A model generated the notes under the pieces. The model did no database searches. It was not told where the DNA came from and saw only the letters and a program-made list of their open reading frames with translations. Of a stretch of 64,000 nt of DNA, positions 50,718 to 60,047 are shown piece after piece. Location of the stretch: assembly GCF_029193575.1 (NCBI RefSeq), contig NZ_JARGCS010000010.1, forward strand, positions 1 to 64,000, in the 5' to 3' direction. The stretch is from Pseudomonas entomophila. GTDB taxonomy: Bacteria; Pseudomonadota; Gammaproteobacteria; Pseudomonadales; Pseudomonadaceae. The number at the start of each line of letters is the position of its first letter. Position 1 is the stretch's first letter. Both the position numbers and the translations under genes were made by a program.

Positions 50718-52505
50718 ATGTGCGGATTAGCAGGAGAGTTACGTTTCACCCCCCTCGACCAAGCCCCTCGCCCGGCGGACCTCGCCGCGGTGGAGCGCAT
50801 CACCCACCACCTGGCGCCCCGTGGCCCCGATGCCTGGGGCTTCCATAGCCAGGGTCCGATCGCCCTCGGCCACCGCCGCCTGAAGATCATGGATTTGTCC
50901 GACGGCTCGGCGCAGCCGATGGTCGACAACACCCTGGGGCTGTCGCTGGCCTTCAACGGCGCTGTCTACAACTTCCCCGAACTGCGCCAGGAACTGCAGG
51001 ACCTGGGCTACAGCTTCTGGTCCGACGGCGACACCGAAGTGCTGCTCAAGGGCTACCACGCCTGGGGCGCGGCGCTGCTGCCCAAGCTCAACGGCATGTT
51101 CGCCCTGGCCATCTGGGAGCGCGACACCCAGCGCCTGTTCCTGGCCCGCGACCGCCTGGGCGTCAAGCCCCTGTACCTGTCGCGCAACGGCGAGCGGCTG
51201 CGCTTCGCCTCGACCCTGCCGGCACTGCTCAAGGGCGGCGACATCGACCCGATGATCGACCCGGTGGCGCTCAACCATTACCTCAACTTCCACGCCGTGG
51301 TGCCCGCCCCGCGCACCCTGCTGGCCAACGTGCAGAAACTGGAGCCCGGCACCTGGATGCGCATCGACCGCCACGGCGCAGTCGAGCGCCAGACCTGGTG
51401 GCAACTGCACTACGGGCCCAACCCCGAGGAGCAGGATCTCGACCTGGAAGGCTGGACCACCCGGGTGCTCGACGCCACCCGCGACGCCGTGGCGATCCGC
51501 CAACGCGCGGCGGTGGACGTCGGCGTGCTGCTGTCCGGCGGCGTCGACTCGAGCCTGCTGGTCGGCCTGCTGCGCGAAGCCGGGGTGGACGATCTGTCGA
51601 CCTTCTCCATCGGCTTCGAAGACGCTGGTGGCGAACGCGGCGACGAGTTCCAGTATTCCGACCTGATAGCCCGCCACTACGGCACGCGCCACCACCAGTT
51701 GCGCATCGCTGAAGGCGAGATCATCGAGCAGTTGCCGGCCGCGTTCCGCGCCATGAGCGAGCCGATGGTCAGCCACGACTGCATCGCCTTCTACCTGCTC
51801 TCGCGCGAGGTGGCCAAGCACTGCAAGGGCGTGCAGAGCGGCCAGGGTGCCGATGAGCTGTTCGCCGGCTACCACTGGTACCCGCAAGTCGATGGCGCCG
51901 AGGATGCGTTCAGCGCCTACCGTGCGGCGTTCTTCGACCGCAGCCACGCCGAGTACCGCGACACGGTGCAGGCCCCCTGGTTGCTGGAAACCGACGCGGC
52001 CGGCGAGTTCGTCCGCGAACACTTCGCCCGTCCCGGCGCGCCGGAGGCGGTGGACAAGGCCCTGCGCCTGGACAGCACGGTCATGCTGGTCGACGACCCG
52101 GTCAAGCGCGTCGACAACATGACCATGGCCTGGGGCCTGGAGGCGCGCACGCCGTTCCTCGACTACCGCCTGGTCGAGCTGTCGGCGCGCATCCCGGCGC
52201 GCTTCAAGCTGCCCGACGGCGGCAAGCAGGTGCTCAAGCAGGCCGCGCGGCGGGTCATCCCCCATGAGGTGATCGACCGCAAGAAAGGCTACTTCCCGGT
52301 CCCAGGCCTCAAGCACCTGGAGGGCGCCACGCTGGACTGGGTGCGCGAGTTGCTCACCGACCCCAGCCAGGACCGCGGCCTGTTCAACCCGGCGATGCTC
52401 GACCGCCTGCTGAGCAACCCCCACGGCCAGCTGACCCCGTTGCGCGGCTCCAAGCTGTGGCAACTAGCAGCCCTGAACCTGTGGCTCAGCGAACAAGGAA
52501 TCTGA
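50718..52505 (+). CDS. asnO: N-acetylglutaminylglutamine amidotransferase (asparagine synthase type)
   Basis: An asparagine-synthetase-like protein of 595 residues. Cys2 (MCGLAGE) is the glutaminase nucleophile; the synthetase domain holds the pyrophosphate loop LLSGGVDSSLL. With the next gene it builds the osmolyte N-acetylglutaminylglutamine amide (NAGGN). It starts 4 bases upstream of a fitting spacing from AAGGA, follows mnmC after 159 bases, and is 3 bases ahead of the synthetase gene. Confidence 0.9.
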   Translation: MCGLAGELRFTPLDQAPRPADLAAVERITHHLAPRGPDAWGFHSQGPIALGHRRLKIMDLSDGSAQPMVDNTLGLSLAFNGAVYNFPELRQELQDLGYSFWSDGDTEVLLKGYHAWGAALLPKLNGMFALAIWERDTQRLFLARDRLGVKPLYLSRNGERLRFASTLPALLKGGDIDPMIDPVALNHYLNFHAVVPAPRTLLANVQKLEPGTWMRIDRHGAVERQTWWQLHYGPNPEEQDLDLEGWTTRVLDATRDAVAIRQRAAVDVGVLLSGGVDSSLLVGLLREAGVDDLSTFSIGFEDAGGERGDEFQYSDLIARHYGTRHHQLRIAEGEIIEQLPAAFRAMSEPMVSHDCIAFYLLSREVAKHCKGVQSGQGADELFAGYHWYPQVDGAEDAFSAYRAAFFDRSHAEYRDTVQAPWLLETDAAGEFVREHFARPGAPEAVDKALRLDSTVMLVDDPVKRVDNMTMAWGLEARTPFLDYRLVELSARIPARFKLPDGGKQVLKQAARRVIPHEVIDRKKGYFPVPGLKHLEGATLDWVRELLTDPSQDRGLFNPAMLDRLLSNPHGQLTPLRGSKLWQLAALNLWLSEQGI

Positions 52506-52508
52506 CCG

Positions 52509-54251
52509 ATGAAAGCCCATCCCGCCTACGGTCAGCGCCTGTTGCGCGGCCAGGCGCCGTCCTACGAGCGCCTGCAGGCGCGCCTGGCCGGTGACGGCAG
52601 CGAGCCCCACGATCAGCCGCGTGCGCTGCACTGCGGCTGGGGCCGCCTGCTGATCGGCCACACCTACCCAGACCCGGCGACGCTGGCCGAAGCCTTGCTC
52701 GACGAGCAGCCCGGCGAACGCGACATCGCCCTGTACGTGGCGGCGCCCCAGCAGTTGCTGGCGCAGGCGCCGCAGCAACTGTTCCTCGACCCCTCCGACA
52801 CCCTGCGCCTGTGGTTCACCGACTACCGCCCGGCGCAGCGGGTGTTCCGCGGCTTTCGCATTCGTCGCGCACAGGCCGAGGGCGACTGGCAGGCGATCAA
52901 CGCGCTGTACCAGGCGCGCGGCATGCTGCCGGTCGACACCGAACGGCTCACCCCCCGCCACCAGGGCGGCCCCGTGTACTGGCTGGCCGAGGACGAAGAC
53001 ACCGGCGCGGTGATCGGCAGCGTCATGGGCCTGAACCACCACAAGGCCTTCGATGACCCCGAGCACGGCAGCAGCCTGTGGTGCCTGGCGGTGGACCCGC
53101 ACTGCAGCCGCCCCGGCGTCGGCGAGGTGCTGGTGCGCCATCTGGTCGAGCACTTCATGAGCCGAGGCCTGGCCTACCTGGACCTGTCGGTGCTGCACGA
53201 CAACCGCCAGGCCAAGCGCCTGTATGAAAAGCTCGGTTTCCGCAACCTGCCGACCTTCGCGGTCAAGCGCAGGAACGGTATCAACCAGGCGCTGTTTCTC
53301 GGCCCTGGCCCGGAGGCCGGGCTCAACCCCTATGCCCGGATCATCGTCGACGAGGCCCTGCGCCGGGGCATCGAGGTTCAGGTCGACGACGCCGGCGCCG
53401 GGCTGTTCACCCTGAGCCTGGGTGGACGCCGGGTGCGCTGTCGCGAGTCGCTGAGCGACCTGACCAGCGCCGTCACCATGACCCTGTGCCAGGACAAGCG
53501 CCTGACCCGCCAAGCCCTGCATGGCGCCGGCCTGCACGTGCCGGCCCAACAACTGGCCGGCAATGCCGATGAAAACCTGGCGTTTCTCGAAGAACACGGC
53601 GCGCTGGTGGTCAAGCCGGTGGACGGTGAACAGGGCCAGGGCGTGGCGGTGAACCTGCGCACGCTGGACGAACTCACCCACGCCATCGAGCAGGCCCGAC
53701 GCTTCGACAGCCGCGTGCTGCTGGAGAGCTTCCACCCGGGCCTGGACCTGCGCATCGTGGTGATCGGCTACGAGGTGGTGGCCGCCGCGATTCGCCACCC
53801 GGCCCAGGTGATCGGCGACGGCCGTCACAGCATAAAGGCGCTGATCGAGGCGCAGAGCCGCCGTCGCCAGGCCGCCACGGGCGGTGAAAGCCGCATCCCG
53901 CTGGACGAAGAAACCGAGCGGACCTTGCGCGATGCCGGGCTTGGCTACGGCGACATCCTGCCCGCCGGCCAACGCCTGGCGGTGCGGCGCACGGCCAACC
54001 TGCACACCGGCGGCACCCTGGAGGACGTCACCGAGCGCCTGCACCCGGTGCTGGTCGATGCCGCCGTGCGCGCGGCACGGGCGCTGGAGATCCCGGTGGT
54101 GGGGCTGGACCTGATGGTGCGCGACGCCGAACAGCCCGAGTACGTGTTCATCGAGGCCAACGAGCGCGCGGGCCTGGCCAACCATGAACCGCAACCAACC
54201 GCCGAACGTTTCGTCGACCTGCTGTTTCCGCAGAGTCGGCCATTGGCCTAG
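52509..54251 (+). CDS. ngg: N-acetylglutaminylglutamine synthetase (GNAT and ATP-grasp fusion)
   Basis: A 580-residue fusion. Residues about 110-260 are a GNAT acetyltransferase (SSLWCLAVDPHCSRPGVGE, then YEKLGF); residues about 300-575 are an ATP-grasp ligase (VVKPVDGEQGQGVAVN, DLRIVVIGYEVV, FIEANERAG) like glutathione and cyanophycin synthetases. It would acetylate glutamine and ligate the second glutamine before amidation by the upstream protein. It lies in the NAGGN operon; a REP palindrome follows its stop. Confidence 0.9.
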   Translation: MKAHPAYGQRLLRGQAPSYERLQARLAGDGSEPHDQPRALHCGWGRLLIGHTYPDPATLAEALLDEQPGERDIALYVAAPQQLLAQAPQQLFLDPSDTLRLWFTDYRPAQRVFRGFRIRRAQAEGDWQAINALYQARGMLPVDTERLTPRHQGGPVYWLAEDEDTGAVIGSVMGLNHHKAFDDPEHGSSLWCLAVDPHCSRPGVGEVLVRHLVEHFMSRGLAYLDLSVLHDNRQAKRLYEKLGFRNLPTFAVKRRNGINQALFLGPGPEAGLNPYARIIVDEALRRGIEVQVDDAGAGLFTLSLGGRRVRCRESLSDLTSAVTMTLCQDKRLTRQALHGAGLHVPAQQLAGNADENLAFLEEHGALVVKPVDGEQGQGVAVNLRTLDELTHAIEQARRFDSRVLLESFHPGLDLRIVVIGYEVVAAAIRHPAQVIGDGRHSIKALIEAQSRRRQAATGGESRIPLDEETERTLRDAGLGYGDILPAGQRLAVRRTANLHTGGTLEDVTERLHPVLVDAAVRAARALEIPVVGLDLMVRDAEQPEYVFIEANERAGLANHEPQPTAERFVDLLFPQSRPLA

Positions 54252-54262
54252 CGGTGAGTTCA

Positions 54263-54299
54263 CCGGCCCTATCGCGGGGCAAGCCCGCGATAGGGCCGG
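54263..54299. repeat. REP hairpin inside the NAGGN operon
   Basis: A 16-bp perfect inverted repeat (arms 54263-54278 and 54284-54299, loop gcaag) lies in the 75-base gap between the synthetase and the M42 peptidase genes. It has no T-run. Placed inside an operon it could lower expression of the last gene or protect the upstream mRNA. Confidence 0.88.
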
Positions 54300-54326
54300 A
54301 ATTGCCCAACAACCCCAGGAGTGCCC

Positions 54327-55511
54327 ATGCCCGAACGACACCCCGAACCCGACCTCGACTACCTGAAGAAAGTCCTGCTGGAAATGCTCGCCATCCCCAG
54401 CCCCACCGGCTTCACCGACACCATCGTGCGCTACGTCGCCGAGCGCCTGGACGAGCTGGGCATCCCCTACGAGCTGACCCGCCGCGGCACCATCCGTGCC
54501 ACCCTCAAGGGCCGCCAGAGTTCCCCCGACCGCGCTGTCTCCGCGCACCTGGACACCATCGGCGCCAGCGTGCGCCAACTGCAGGACAACGGTCGCCTGG
54601 CCTTGGCGCCCGTCGGCTGCTGGTCCAGCCGCTTCGCCGAAGGCAGCCGGGTCAGCGTGTTCACCGACACCGGCATACTGCGTGGCAGCGTGCTGCCGCT
54701 GATGGCCAGCGGGCACGCCTTCAATACCGCCATCGACCAGATGCCGATCAGTTGGGAGCACGTGGAGGTGCGCCTGGATGCCTATTGCGCCACCCGCGCC
54801 GACTGCGAGGCGTTGGGCATCGCCATCGGCGACTTCGTGGCCTTCGACCCGCTGCCGGAGTTCACCGACAGCGGCCATATCAGCGCCCGTCACCTCGACG
54901 ACAAGGCCGGTGTCGCCGCGCTGCTGGCGGCGCTCAAGGCCGTGGTGGAAAGCGGCCGCCAGCCGCTGATCGATTGCCACCCGCTGTTCACCATCACCGA
55001 GGAAACCGGCTCGGGCGCCGCCGCCGCGCTGCCCTGGGACGTCAGCGAGTTCGTCGGCATCGACATCGCGCCCGTGGCGCCGGGCCAGGCCTCCAGCGAG
55101 CATGCGGTGAGCGTGGCCATGCAGGATTCGTCGGGGCCCTACGACTACCACCTGTCGCGCCACCTATTGAAGCTGGCCACCGAGCAAGACCTGCCGGTGC
55201 GCCGCGACCTGTTCCGCTACTATTTCAGCGACGCGCACTCGGCGGTGACCGCCGGGCACGACATCCGCACCGCGCTGGTGGCCTTCGGTTGCGACGCCAC
55301 CCACGGCTACGAACGCACCCACATCGACAGCCTCGCGGCCCTGAGCCGACTGCTGTCGGGCTACCTGCTCAGCCCCCCGGTGTTCGCCAGCGACTCGCAG
55401 CCGGCCAATGCCTCCCTGGAGCGTTTCAGCCACCAGTTGGAGCACGACGCGCAGATGGAAAGCGACACCCGGGTGCCAGCGGTGGACAGCCTGCTGGGCA
55501 ACAAGAGCTGA
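54327..55511 (+). CDS. NAGGN-system M42 family peptidase
   Basis: A 394-residue metallopeptidase of the glutamyl-aminopeptidase type. Metal ligands appear in SAHLDTIG, HLDDKAG, ITEETGSGA and the late HGYERTH motif. Found beside the two NAGGN biosynthesis genes in many bacteria, it may turn over the osmolyte or a related peptide when stress ends; its exact role is not known. ATG at 54327 is chosen because CAGGAG is 6 bases before it; the GTG at 54321 is too close. Confidence 0.9.
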   Translation: MPERHPEPDLDYLKKVLLEMLAIPSPTGFTDTIVRYVAERLDELGIPYELTRRGTIRATLKGRQSSPDRAVSAHLDTIGASVRQLQDNGRLALAPVGCWSSRFAEGSRVSVFTDTGILRGSVLPLMASGHAFNTAIDQMPISWEHVEVRLDAYCATRADCEALGIAIGDFVAFDPLPEFTDSGHISARHLDDKAGVAALLAALKAVVESGRQPLIDCHPLFTITEETGSGAAAALPWDVSEFVGIDIAPVAPGQASSEHAVSVAMQDSSGPYDYHLSRHLLKLATEQDLPVRRDLFRYYFSDAHSAVTAGHDIRTALVAFGCDATHGYERTHIDSLAALSRLLSGYLLSPPVFASDSQPANASLERFSHQLEHDAQMESDTRVPAVDSLLGNKS

Positions 55512-55606
55512 CATTGCCCCGTGATGAGGCCCTGACAGGCACAGGGCTCGGCGCAGCAAGGCCTTTCGCGTAGCATGGGCGGGTCAATCACCAGCCGACC
55601 ACGCCC

Positions 55607-55834
55607 ATGCTGATCCCCTACGAGCAACTGCAAGCCGACACCCTGACCCGCCTGATCGAGGACTTCGTCACCCGCGACGGCACCGACAACGGCGACGACA
55701 CCCCCCTGGAAACCCGCGTGCTGCGCGTGCGCCAGGCACTGGCGCGGGGCCAGGCGTTCATCCTGTTCGACCTGGAAAGCCAGCAATGCCAACTGCTGGC
55801 CCGCCACGAGGTGCCGCCCGAGTTGCTCGACTGA
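55607..55834 (+). CDS. yheU: YheU family protein (UPF0270)
   Basis: A 75-residue protein matching the small YheU/UPF0270 family by its MLIPYEQLQADTLTRLIEDFVTRDGTD start. It has no known function. It ends 2 bases before the convergent rsmI stop. Confidence 0.88.
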   Translation: MLIPYEQLQADTLTRLIEDFVTRDGTDNGDDTPLETRVLRVRQALARGQAFILFDLESQQCQLLARHEVPPELLD

Positions 55835-55836
55835 GC

Positions 55837-56022
55837 TCAGGCCGGCTGCTTGCCTTGCGCCTGGGCCTTGATGCGCTGATGGATCTCGGCGCGGTTCACC
55901 ACCACCCGGCGCGGCGCGCTGATACCGAAACGCACCGTGCCGCCCTCCACCGCTATGACCTTGATGCGGATGTTCTCACCGATGGTGATGACCTCGCCCA
56001 CTTCACGTCCGATTACCAGCAT
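55837..56022 (-). CDS. rsmI: CsrA/RsmA family RNA-binding regulator, RsmI-like
   Basis: A 61-residue CsrA-family protein. It keeps the beta-sheet pattern, Arg6, Val42 and Arg44, which contact GGA sites in mRNA leaders, but the usual start MLILTRRVGE reads MLVIGREVGE, so Leu4, Thr5 and Arg7 are replaced by Ile, Gly and Glu. P. putida has three paralogues (RsmA, RsmE, RsmI) and this divergent one fits RsmI, judged also by the neighbourhood. Such proteins repress translation and are titrated by RsmY/RsmZ RNAs; this one may have altered RNA affinity. Confidence 0.85.
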   Translation of the reverse strand: MLVIGREVGEVITIGENIRIKVIAVEGGTVRFGISAPRRVVVNRAEIHQRIKAQAQGKQPA

Positions 56023-56152
56023 GTTCCGCCCCTGCTCTCGACCAATGGAAGACCGGAGCGTCCTACGGGATTTTCAGCGGTTCAACGCTTGCGCCACGAA
56101 ATAGACGCAACCTACGGGAGGCGGTAATTAAGCCTACAGACAAGTCTTTCAA

Positions 56153-56485
56153 TCAGCCTTGTTGGAGCCGTGGGCCAAACACGATGATGCTCGCGCCCAG
56201 CACGCACAGCAGCGCACCGAGCCAGTCGCTGCCCAGGGGGCGGGCACGCTCCACCAGAGCCAACCAGAGCAGCGAGGAAACGATGTAGATACCGCCATAG
56301 GCGGCGTAGGCACGCCCGGCGTAGGCCGCCTCGACGCGGGTGAGGATCAGGCCGAACAGGGTCAAGCTGAGCAGCGCCGGCACTATCCACCAGGCGCTCT
56401 TGCCCAGGCGCAGCCAGAGGTAGAAGGCATAGCAGCCAGCGATTTCGAAGAGTGCCGCGAGGAAGAACCAGAAATAGTTGATCAC
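56153..56485 (-). CDS. ynfA: YnfA family membrane protein (UPF0060)
   Basis: A 110-residue protein with four membrane helices and the family motifs [14 protein letters not shown] and [10 protein letters not shown]. It resembles small multidrug resistance proteins in size and fold, but its cargo is not established. The gene is followed by a 130-base spacer before rsmI in the same direction. Confidence 0.88.
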   Translation of the reverse strand: MINYFWFFLAALFEIAGCYAFYLWLRLGKSAWWIVPALLSLTLFGLILTRVEAAYAGRAYAAYGGIYIVSSLLWLALVERARPLGSDWLGALLCVLGASIIVFGPRLQQG

Positions 56486-56567
56486 GCCGATGGCCTATGT
56501 GAGGGCAAAGGCGTGAGGATACCTGTTTTCAGGGCTGGCCTCATCGCCGGGCAAGCCCTGCCCCCCA

Positions 56568-57377
56568 CTATCCGTTACGCGCCTTGGCCCTCATCTTCAC
56601 CGCCATGCCGGCCATCTCGTCGTACAGCGCCTGCGGCGCCTTGCACTTGAGCGCCCAGGCCTCGCGCCCGGCCTCGTGCGGCAGGATCAGGAACTCGCCC
56701 GCCGCCACCTGCGCGTGAATGTACTCGGCAATGTCCGCGGCATTGATCGGCGAGCTTTCCAGCAACTTGCCGACCTGGGCCTTCATCGCCGGGGTCGGGC
56801 CGCGGAACGAGTCGAGCAGGTTGGTCTGGAAGAACGACGGGCACACCACGTGCACCGCCACCTCCAACTGGCGCAACTCCACCAGCAGGCTCTCCGACAA
56901 CGCCAGCACACCGGCCTTGGCGACGTTGTAGTTGCTCATGCCCGGGCCCTGCATCAGCGCCGCCATCGAGGCGATGTTGATGATGCGCCCCTTGCTGCGC
57001 TCGAGCAGCGGCAGGAAGGCCTTGCAGCCCTTGACCACGCCCATCAGGTTGATCGCGATCTGCCAGTCCCAGTCTTCCAGCGACAGCTCGGCGAAGAACC
57101 CGCCCGAGGCCACCCCGGCATTGTTGACGACCACGTCGATGCCGCCGAACTTCTCCTCGCAGGCCTGGGCCAGGGCGGTGAGCTGGCTGTAGTCGCGCAC
57201 ATCGCAGCGCTGCACGAAACCGTCGCCGCCTGCCGCGCGCACCTGCTCCAGGGTGTCGCGCAGGCCCTCTTCGTTGACGTCGGCCAGTGCCAGGTGCCAA
57301 CCCTCGCGGGCCCAGCGCAGGGCGATTTCGCGGCCGAGGCCGGAACCGGCCCCGGTGATCATCATTCGGTTGTGCAT
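56568..57377 (-). CDS. SDR family oxidoreductase
   Basis: A 269-residue classical short-chain dehydrogenase with TGAGSGLGREIALRWA, NNAGVASGG, a serine in INIASMAAL and the catalytic YNVAKAG. The substrate is unknown. Downstream (56531-56562) lies a degenerate REP-like sequence before ynfA. It is transcribed away from the DUF3309 gene. Confidence 0.88.
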   Translation of the reverse strand: MHNRMMITGAGSGLGREIALRWAREGWHLALADVNEEGLRDTLEQVRAAGGDGFVQRCDVRDYSQLTALAQACEEKFGGIDVVVNNAGVASGGFFAELSLEDWDWQIAINLMGVVKGCKAFLPLLERSKGRIINIASMAALMQGPGMSNYNVAKAGVLALSESLLVELRQLEVAVHVVCPSFFQTNLLDSFRGPTPAMKAQVGKLLESSPINAADIAEYIHAQVAAGEFLILPHEAGREAWALKCKAPQALYDEMAGMAVKMRAKARNG

Positions 57378-57597
57378 GAAGGCAAGCCTTGTACGGTCGG
57401 GATGCTGGCAGTCTAGCCAAGGGGCGGTCGGCGCTGGTGCGCTATCAGGATGCTGAATGCAGGGGCATGCGTTGCCGGGCCAAGCCCTGCGATGGCCTCA
57501 CCCGCGAACGGAATCTTTGCCCCACCCCGCAGGTCGCACATAGTAAGCGGCCGGCATTTCGAGGCCCTTGACCCCCAACCACGCAAGGACTCCGCCC

Positions 57598-57750
57598 ATG
57601 ACCACGATCCTCATCATCATCCTGATCCTGCTGCTGATCGGTGGCTTACCGGTCTTCCCTCACTCCCGCAGTTGGGGCTACGGCCCGTCCGGCATCGTCG
57701 GCGTGGTGCTGGTGGTTCTGCTCATCCTGTTGTTGCTCGGCCATATATGA
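57598..57750 (+). CDS. DUF3309 small membrane protein
   Basis: A 50-residue protein with two hydrophobic segments around PHSRSWGYGPSG, the pattern of DUF3309. The start ATG at 57598 follows AAGGA. The function is unknown; it is probably stress-related and inserted in the inner membrane. A strong terminator follows. Confidence 0.82.
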   Translation: MTTILIIILILLLIGGLPVFPHSRSWGYGPSGIVGVVLVVLLILLLLGHI

Positions 57751-57780
57751 CGCGCGCGGTTTGACGGCTTAGGCCAGAAA

Positions 57781-57812
57781 CGACAACGCCCCGCATAGGC
57801 GGGGCGTTGTCG
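57781..57812. terminator. Bidirectional terminator between DUF3309 gene and actP
   Basis: A 14-bp perfect stem (cgacaacgccccgc against gcggggcgttgtcg) with loop atag lies between two convergent genes; TTTC follows on the minus strand and TTC on the plus strand, so it can serve actP and the small gene. Confidence 0.85.
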
Positions 57813-57830
57813 TTCAAGCGCTACCTGGCA

Positions 57831-59495
57831 TCAGTGGGAAACCGCCCCGCTGGCACCGAGGCCGGTCTGCGAACGCACGAACTGCGGGAAGAACAGCGCG
57901 CGCTCGTCTTCAGCGGCCTTGGACTTGTCGGTGACCGAGAAGAACCAGATGCCCACGAAGGCGATGAGCATGGAGAACAGCGCCGGGTACTCGTACGGGT
58001 AGATGGCTTTCTCGTGACCGAGGATCTGCACCCAGATGGTCGGGCCGAGCACCATCAGGCCCACGGCACTGACCAGGCCCAGCCAGCCGCCGATCATCGC
58101 GCCACGGGTGGTCAGCTTCTTCCAGTACATCGAGAGCAGCAGCACCGGGAAGTTGCAGCTGGCGGCGATGGAGAACGCCAGGCCGACCATGAAGGCGATG
58201 TTCTGCTTCTCGAACAGGATGCCCAGGCCGATCGCCAGTACACCCAGGGCGACGGTGGTGATCTTCGACACGCGGATTTCGTCCTTGTCGTTGGCCTTGC
58301 CCTTGCGCCAGACGCTGGCGTACAGGTCATGGGACACCGCCGAGGCACCGGCCAGGGTCAGGCCGGCGACCACCGCCAGGATGGTGGCGAAGGCCACCGC
58401 CGAGATGAAGCCGAGGAAGATGCTGCCACCCACGGCATCGGCCAGGTGCACCGCCGCCATGTTGTTGCCGCCCAGCAGGGCGCCAGCGGCGTCCTTGAAG
58501 GCTGGGTTGGTGCTGACCAGCAGGATCGCGCCGAAGCCGATGATGAAGGTCAGGATGTAGAAGTAGCCGATGAAGCCGGTGGCGTACAGCACGCTCTTGC
58601 GCGCTTCCTTGGCGTCGCTGACGGTGAAGAAGCGCATCAGGATGTGCGGCAGGCCCGCAGTGCCGAACATCAGCGCCAGGCCCAGGGAGAACGCCGAGAT
58701 CGGGTCCTTGACCAGGCCACCAGGGCTCATGATCGCCTCGCCCTTGGCGTGCACCTTGATCGCCTCGGAGAACAGCGTGTTGAAGTCGAAGCCGACGTGC
58801 TTCATCACCATCAGCGCCATGAAGCTGGCACCGGACAGCAGCAACACGGCCTTGATGATCTGTACCCAGGTGGTGGCGAGCATGCCGCCGAACAGCACGT
58901 AGGCGCACATCAGGATGCCCACCAGGATCACCGCAACGTGGTAGTCCAGGCCGAACAGCAGCTCGATCAGCTTGCCCGCGCCAACCATCTGCGCGATCAG
59001 GTAGAAGGCCACCACCACCAGCGAGCCAGAGGCCGACAGGGTGCGGATTTCCTTCTGCCCGAGGCGGTACGAGGCCACGTCGGCGAAGGTGTACTTGCCC
59101 AGGTTGCGCAGGCGCTCGGCGATCAGGAAGAGGATGATCGGCCAGCCGACGAGGAAGCCGATCGAGTAGATCAGGCCGTCGTAGCCAGAGGTGAACACCA
59201 GTGCGGAAATACCCAGGAAGGACGCCGCCGACATGTAGTCGCCAGCGATCGCCAGGCCGTTCTGGAAGCCGGTGATGCGGCCGCCGGCGGCGTAGTAGTC
59301 GGAGGCCGACTTGTTGCGCTTGGAGGCCCAGTAGGTGATGCCGAGGGTGAAGCAGACGAACGCCAGGAACATGACGATCGCCGAGACGTTCAACGGTTGT
59401 TTCTGCACCGCGCCGCTGATCGCGTCAGCGGCCCACACGGCGGGTGCAAAGGCGCCGCCGGCCAGTACGGCCAAGGTTTTGGCATGACGGATCAT
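57831..59495 (-). CDS. actP: Cation/acetate symporter ActP
   Basis: A 554-residue sodium:solute symporter family protein with an N-terminal signal-like segment, thirteen or so membrane helices and the [15 protein letters not shown] and [22 protein letters not shown] motifs. It takes up acetate and other short carboxylates. The ATG overlaps the upstream DUF485 gene as ATGA, so both are made together. Confidence 0.93.
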   Translation of the reverse strand: MIRHAKTLAVLAGGAFAPAVWAADAISGAVQKQPLNVSAIVMFLAFVCFTLGITYWASKRNKSASDYYAAGGRITGFQNGLAIAGDYMSAASFLGISALVFTSGYDGLIYSIGFLVGWPIILFLIAERLRNLGKYTFADVASYRLGQKEIRTLSASGSLVVVAFYLIAQMVGAGKLIELLFGLDYHVAVILVGILMCAYVLFGGMLATTWVQIIKAVLLLSGASFMALMVMKHVGFDFNTLFSEAIKVHAKGEAIMSPGGLVKDPISAFSLGLALMFGTAGLPHILMRFFTVSDAKEARKSVLYATGFIGYFYILTFIIGFGAILLVSTNPAFKDAAGALLGGNNMAAVHLADAVGGSIFLGFISAVAFATILAVVAGLTLAGASAVSHDLYASVWRKGKANDKDEIRVSKITTVALGVLAIGLGILFEKQNIAFMVGLAFSIAASCNFPVLLLSMYWKKLTTRGAMIGGWLGLVSAVGLMVLGPTIWVQILGHEKAIYPYEYPALFSMLIAFVGIWFFSVTDKSKAAEDERALFFPQFVRSQTGLGASGAVSH

Positions 59496-59803
59496 TGCTG
59501 GGCCTCCTTCAGGATCGCCTTGTTCAGCTCATCGAACTCGCCATTGGCACGGCGCACGTAGATGGCGGTGAGGATGAACGCCGAGACGATCAGGCCGACG
59601 CCCAGGGGAATGCCCCAGGTGATCGACGAGCCGACGCTGAGCTTGGCGCCGAGAATCTGCGGGCCGTAGGCGATGAGAAGGATGAAAGCGCAGTAGAGGC
59701 CGAGCATGATCGCCGAGAGGATCCAGGCGAAGCGTTCGCGCTTGCTGACCAACTCCTTGAAGCGCGGACTTTCTTGTATCGAGCGGTAGATGCTGTCGTT
59801 CAT
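59492..59803 (-). CDS. yjcH: DUF485 membrane protein (YjcH type)
   Basis: A 103-residue protein with two membrane helices and the [16 protein letters not shown] start of DUF485. It is encoded directly before actP, overlapping 4 bases, as in E. coli yjcH-actP. It probably assists the permease. Confidence 0.9.
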   Translation of the reverse strand: MNDSIYRSIQESPRFKELVSKRERFAWILSAIMLGLYCAFILLIAYGPQILGAKLSVGSSITWGIPLGVGLIVSAFILTAIYVRRANGEFDELNKAILKEAQQ

Positions 59804-59935
59804 TGTTTTTGTCCTAGCAGCAACACAGTAAGGGGAGAACCCGCCCTAACTTTATGCTGCCGGTGGACGCCAACCAGACGACCTTAGTCTTAGATGAAAC
59901 ACTGTTTTACCGGATCCCTTGGGCGTCGCCTGAGC

Positions 59936-60028
59936 CGACGCAATCGCGGGGCAAGCCCGCTCCTACGAGGACCGCGCCGTTCAAAAGGGCTGCGGTGTAC
60001 CTGTGGGAGCGGGCTTGCCCCGCGATGG
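59936..60028. repeat. Paired REP elements
   Basis: Two inverted REP cores (caatcgcggggcaagcccgc and its complement) about 60 bases apart follow the binding-protein gene and precede the DUF485 promoter region. Confidence 0.85.
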
Positions 60029-60047
60029 AAACGCTCTGGCCGGGGAG

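Noticed and set aside
52464..55163. 899-codon minus-strand open frame opposite the NAGGN genes
   Set aside because: Antisense to two well-supported genes; no ribosome site or family; composition typical of a shadow frame.
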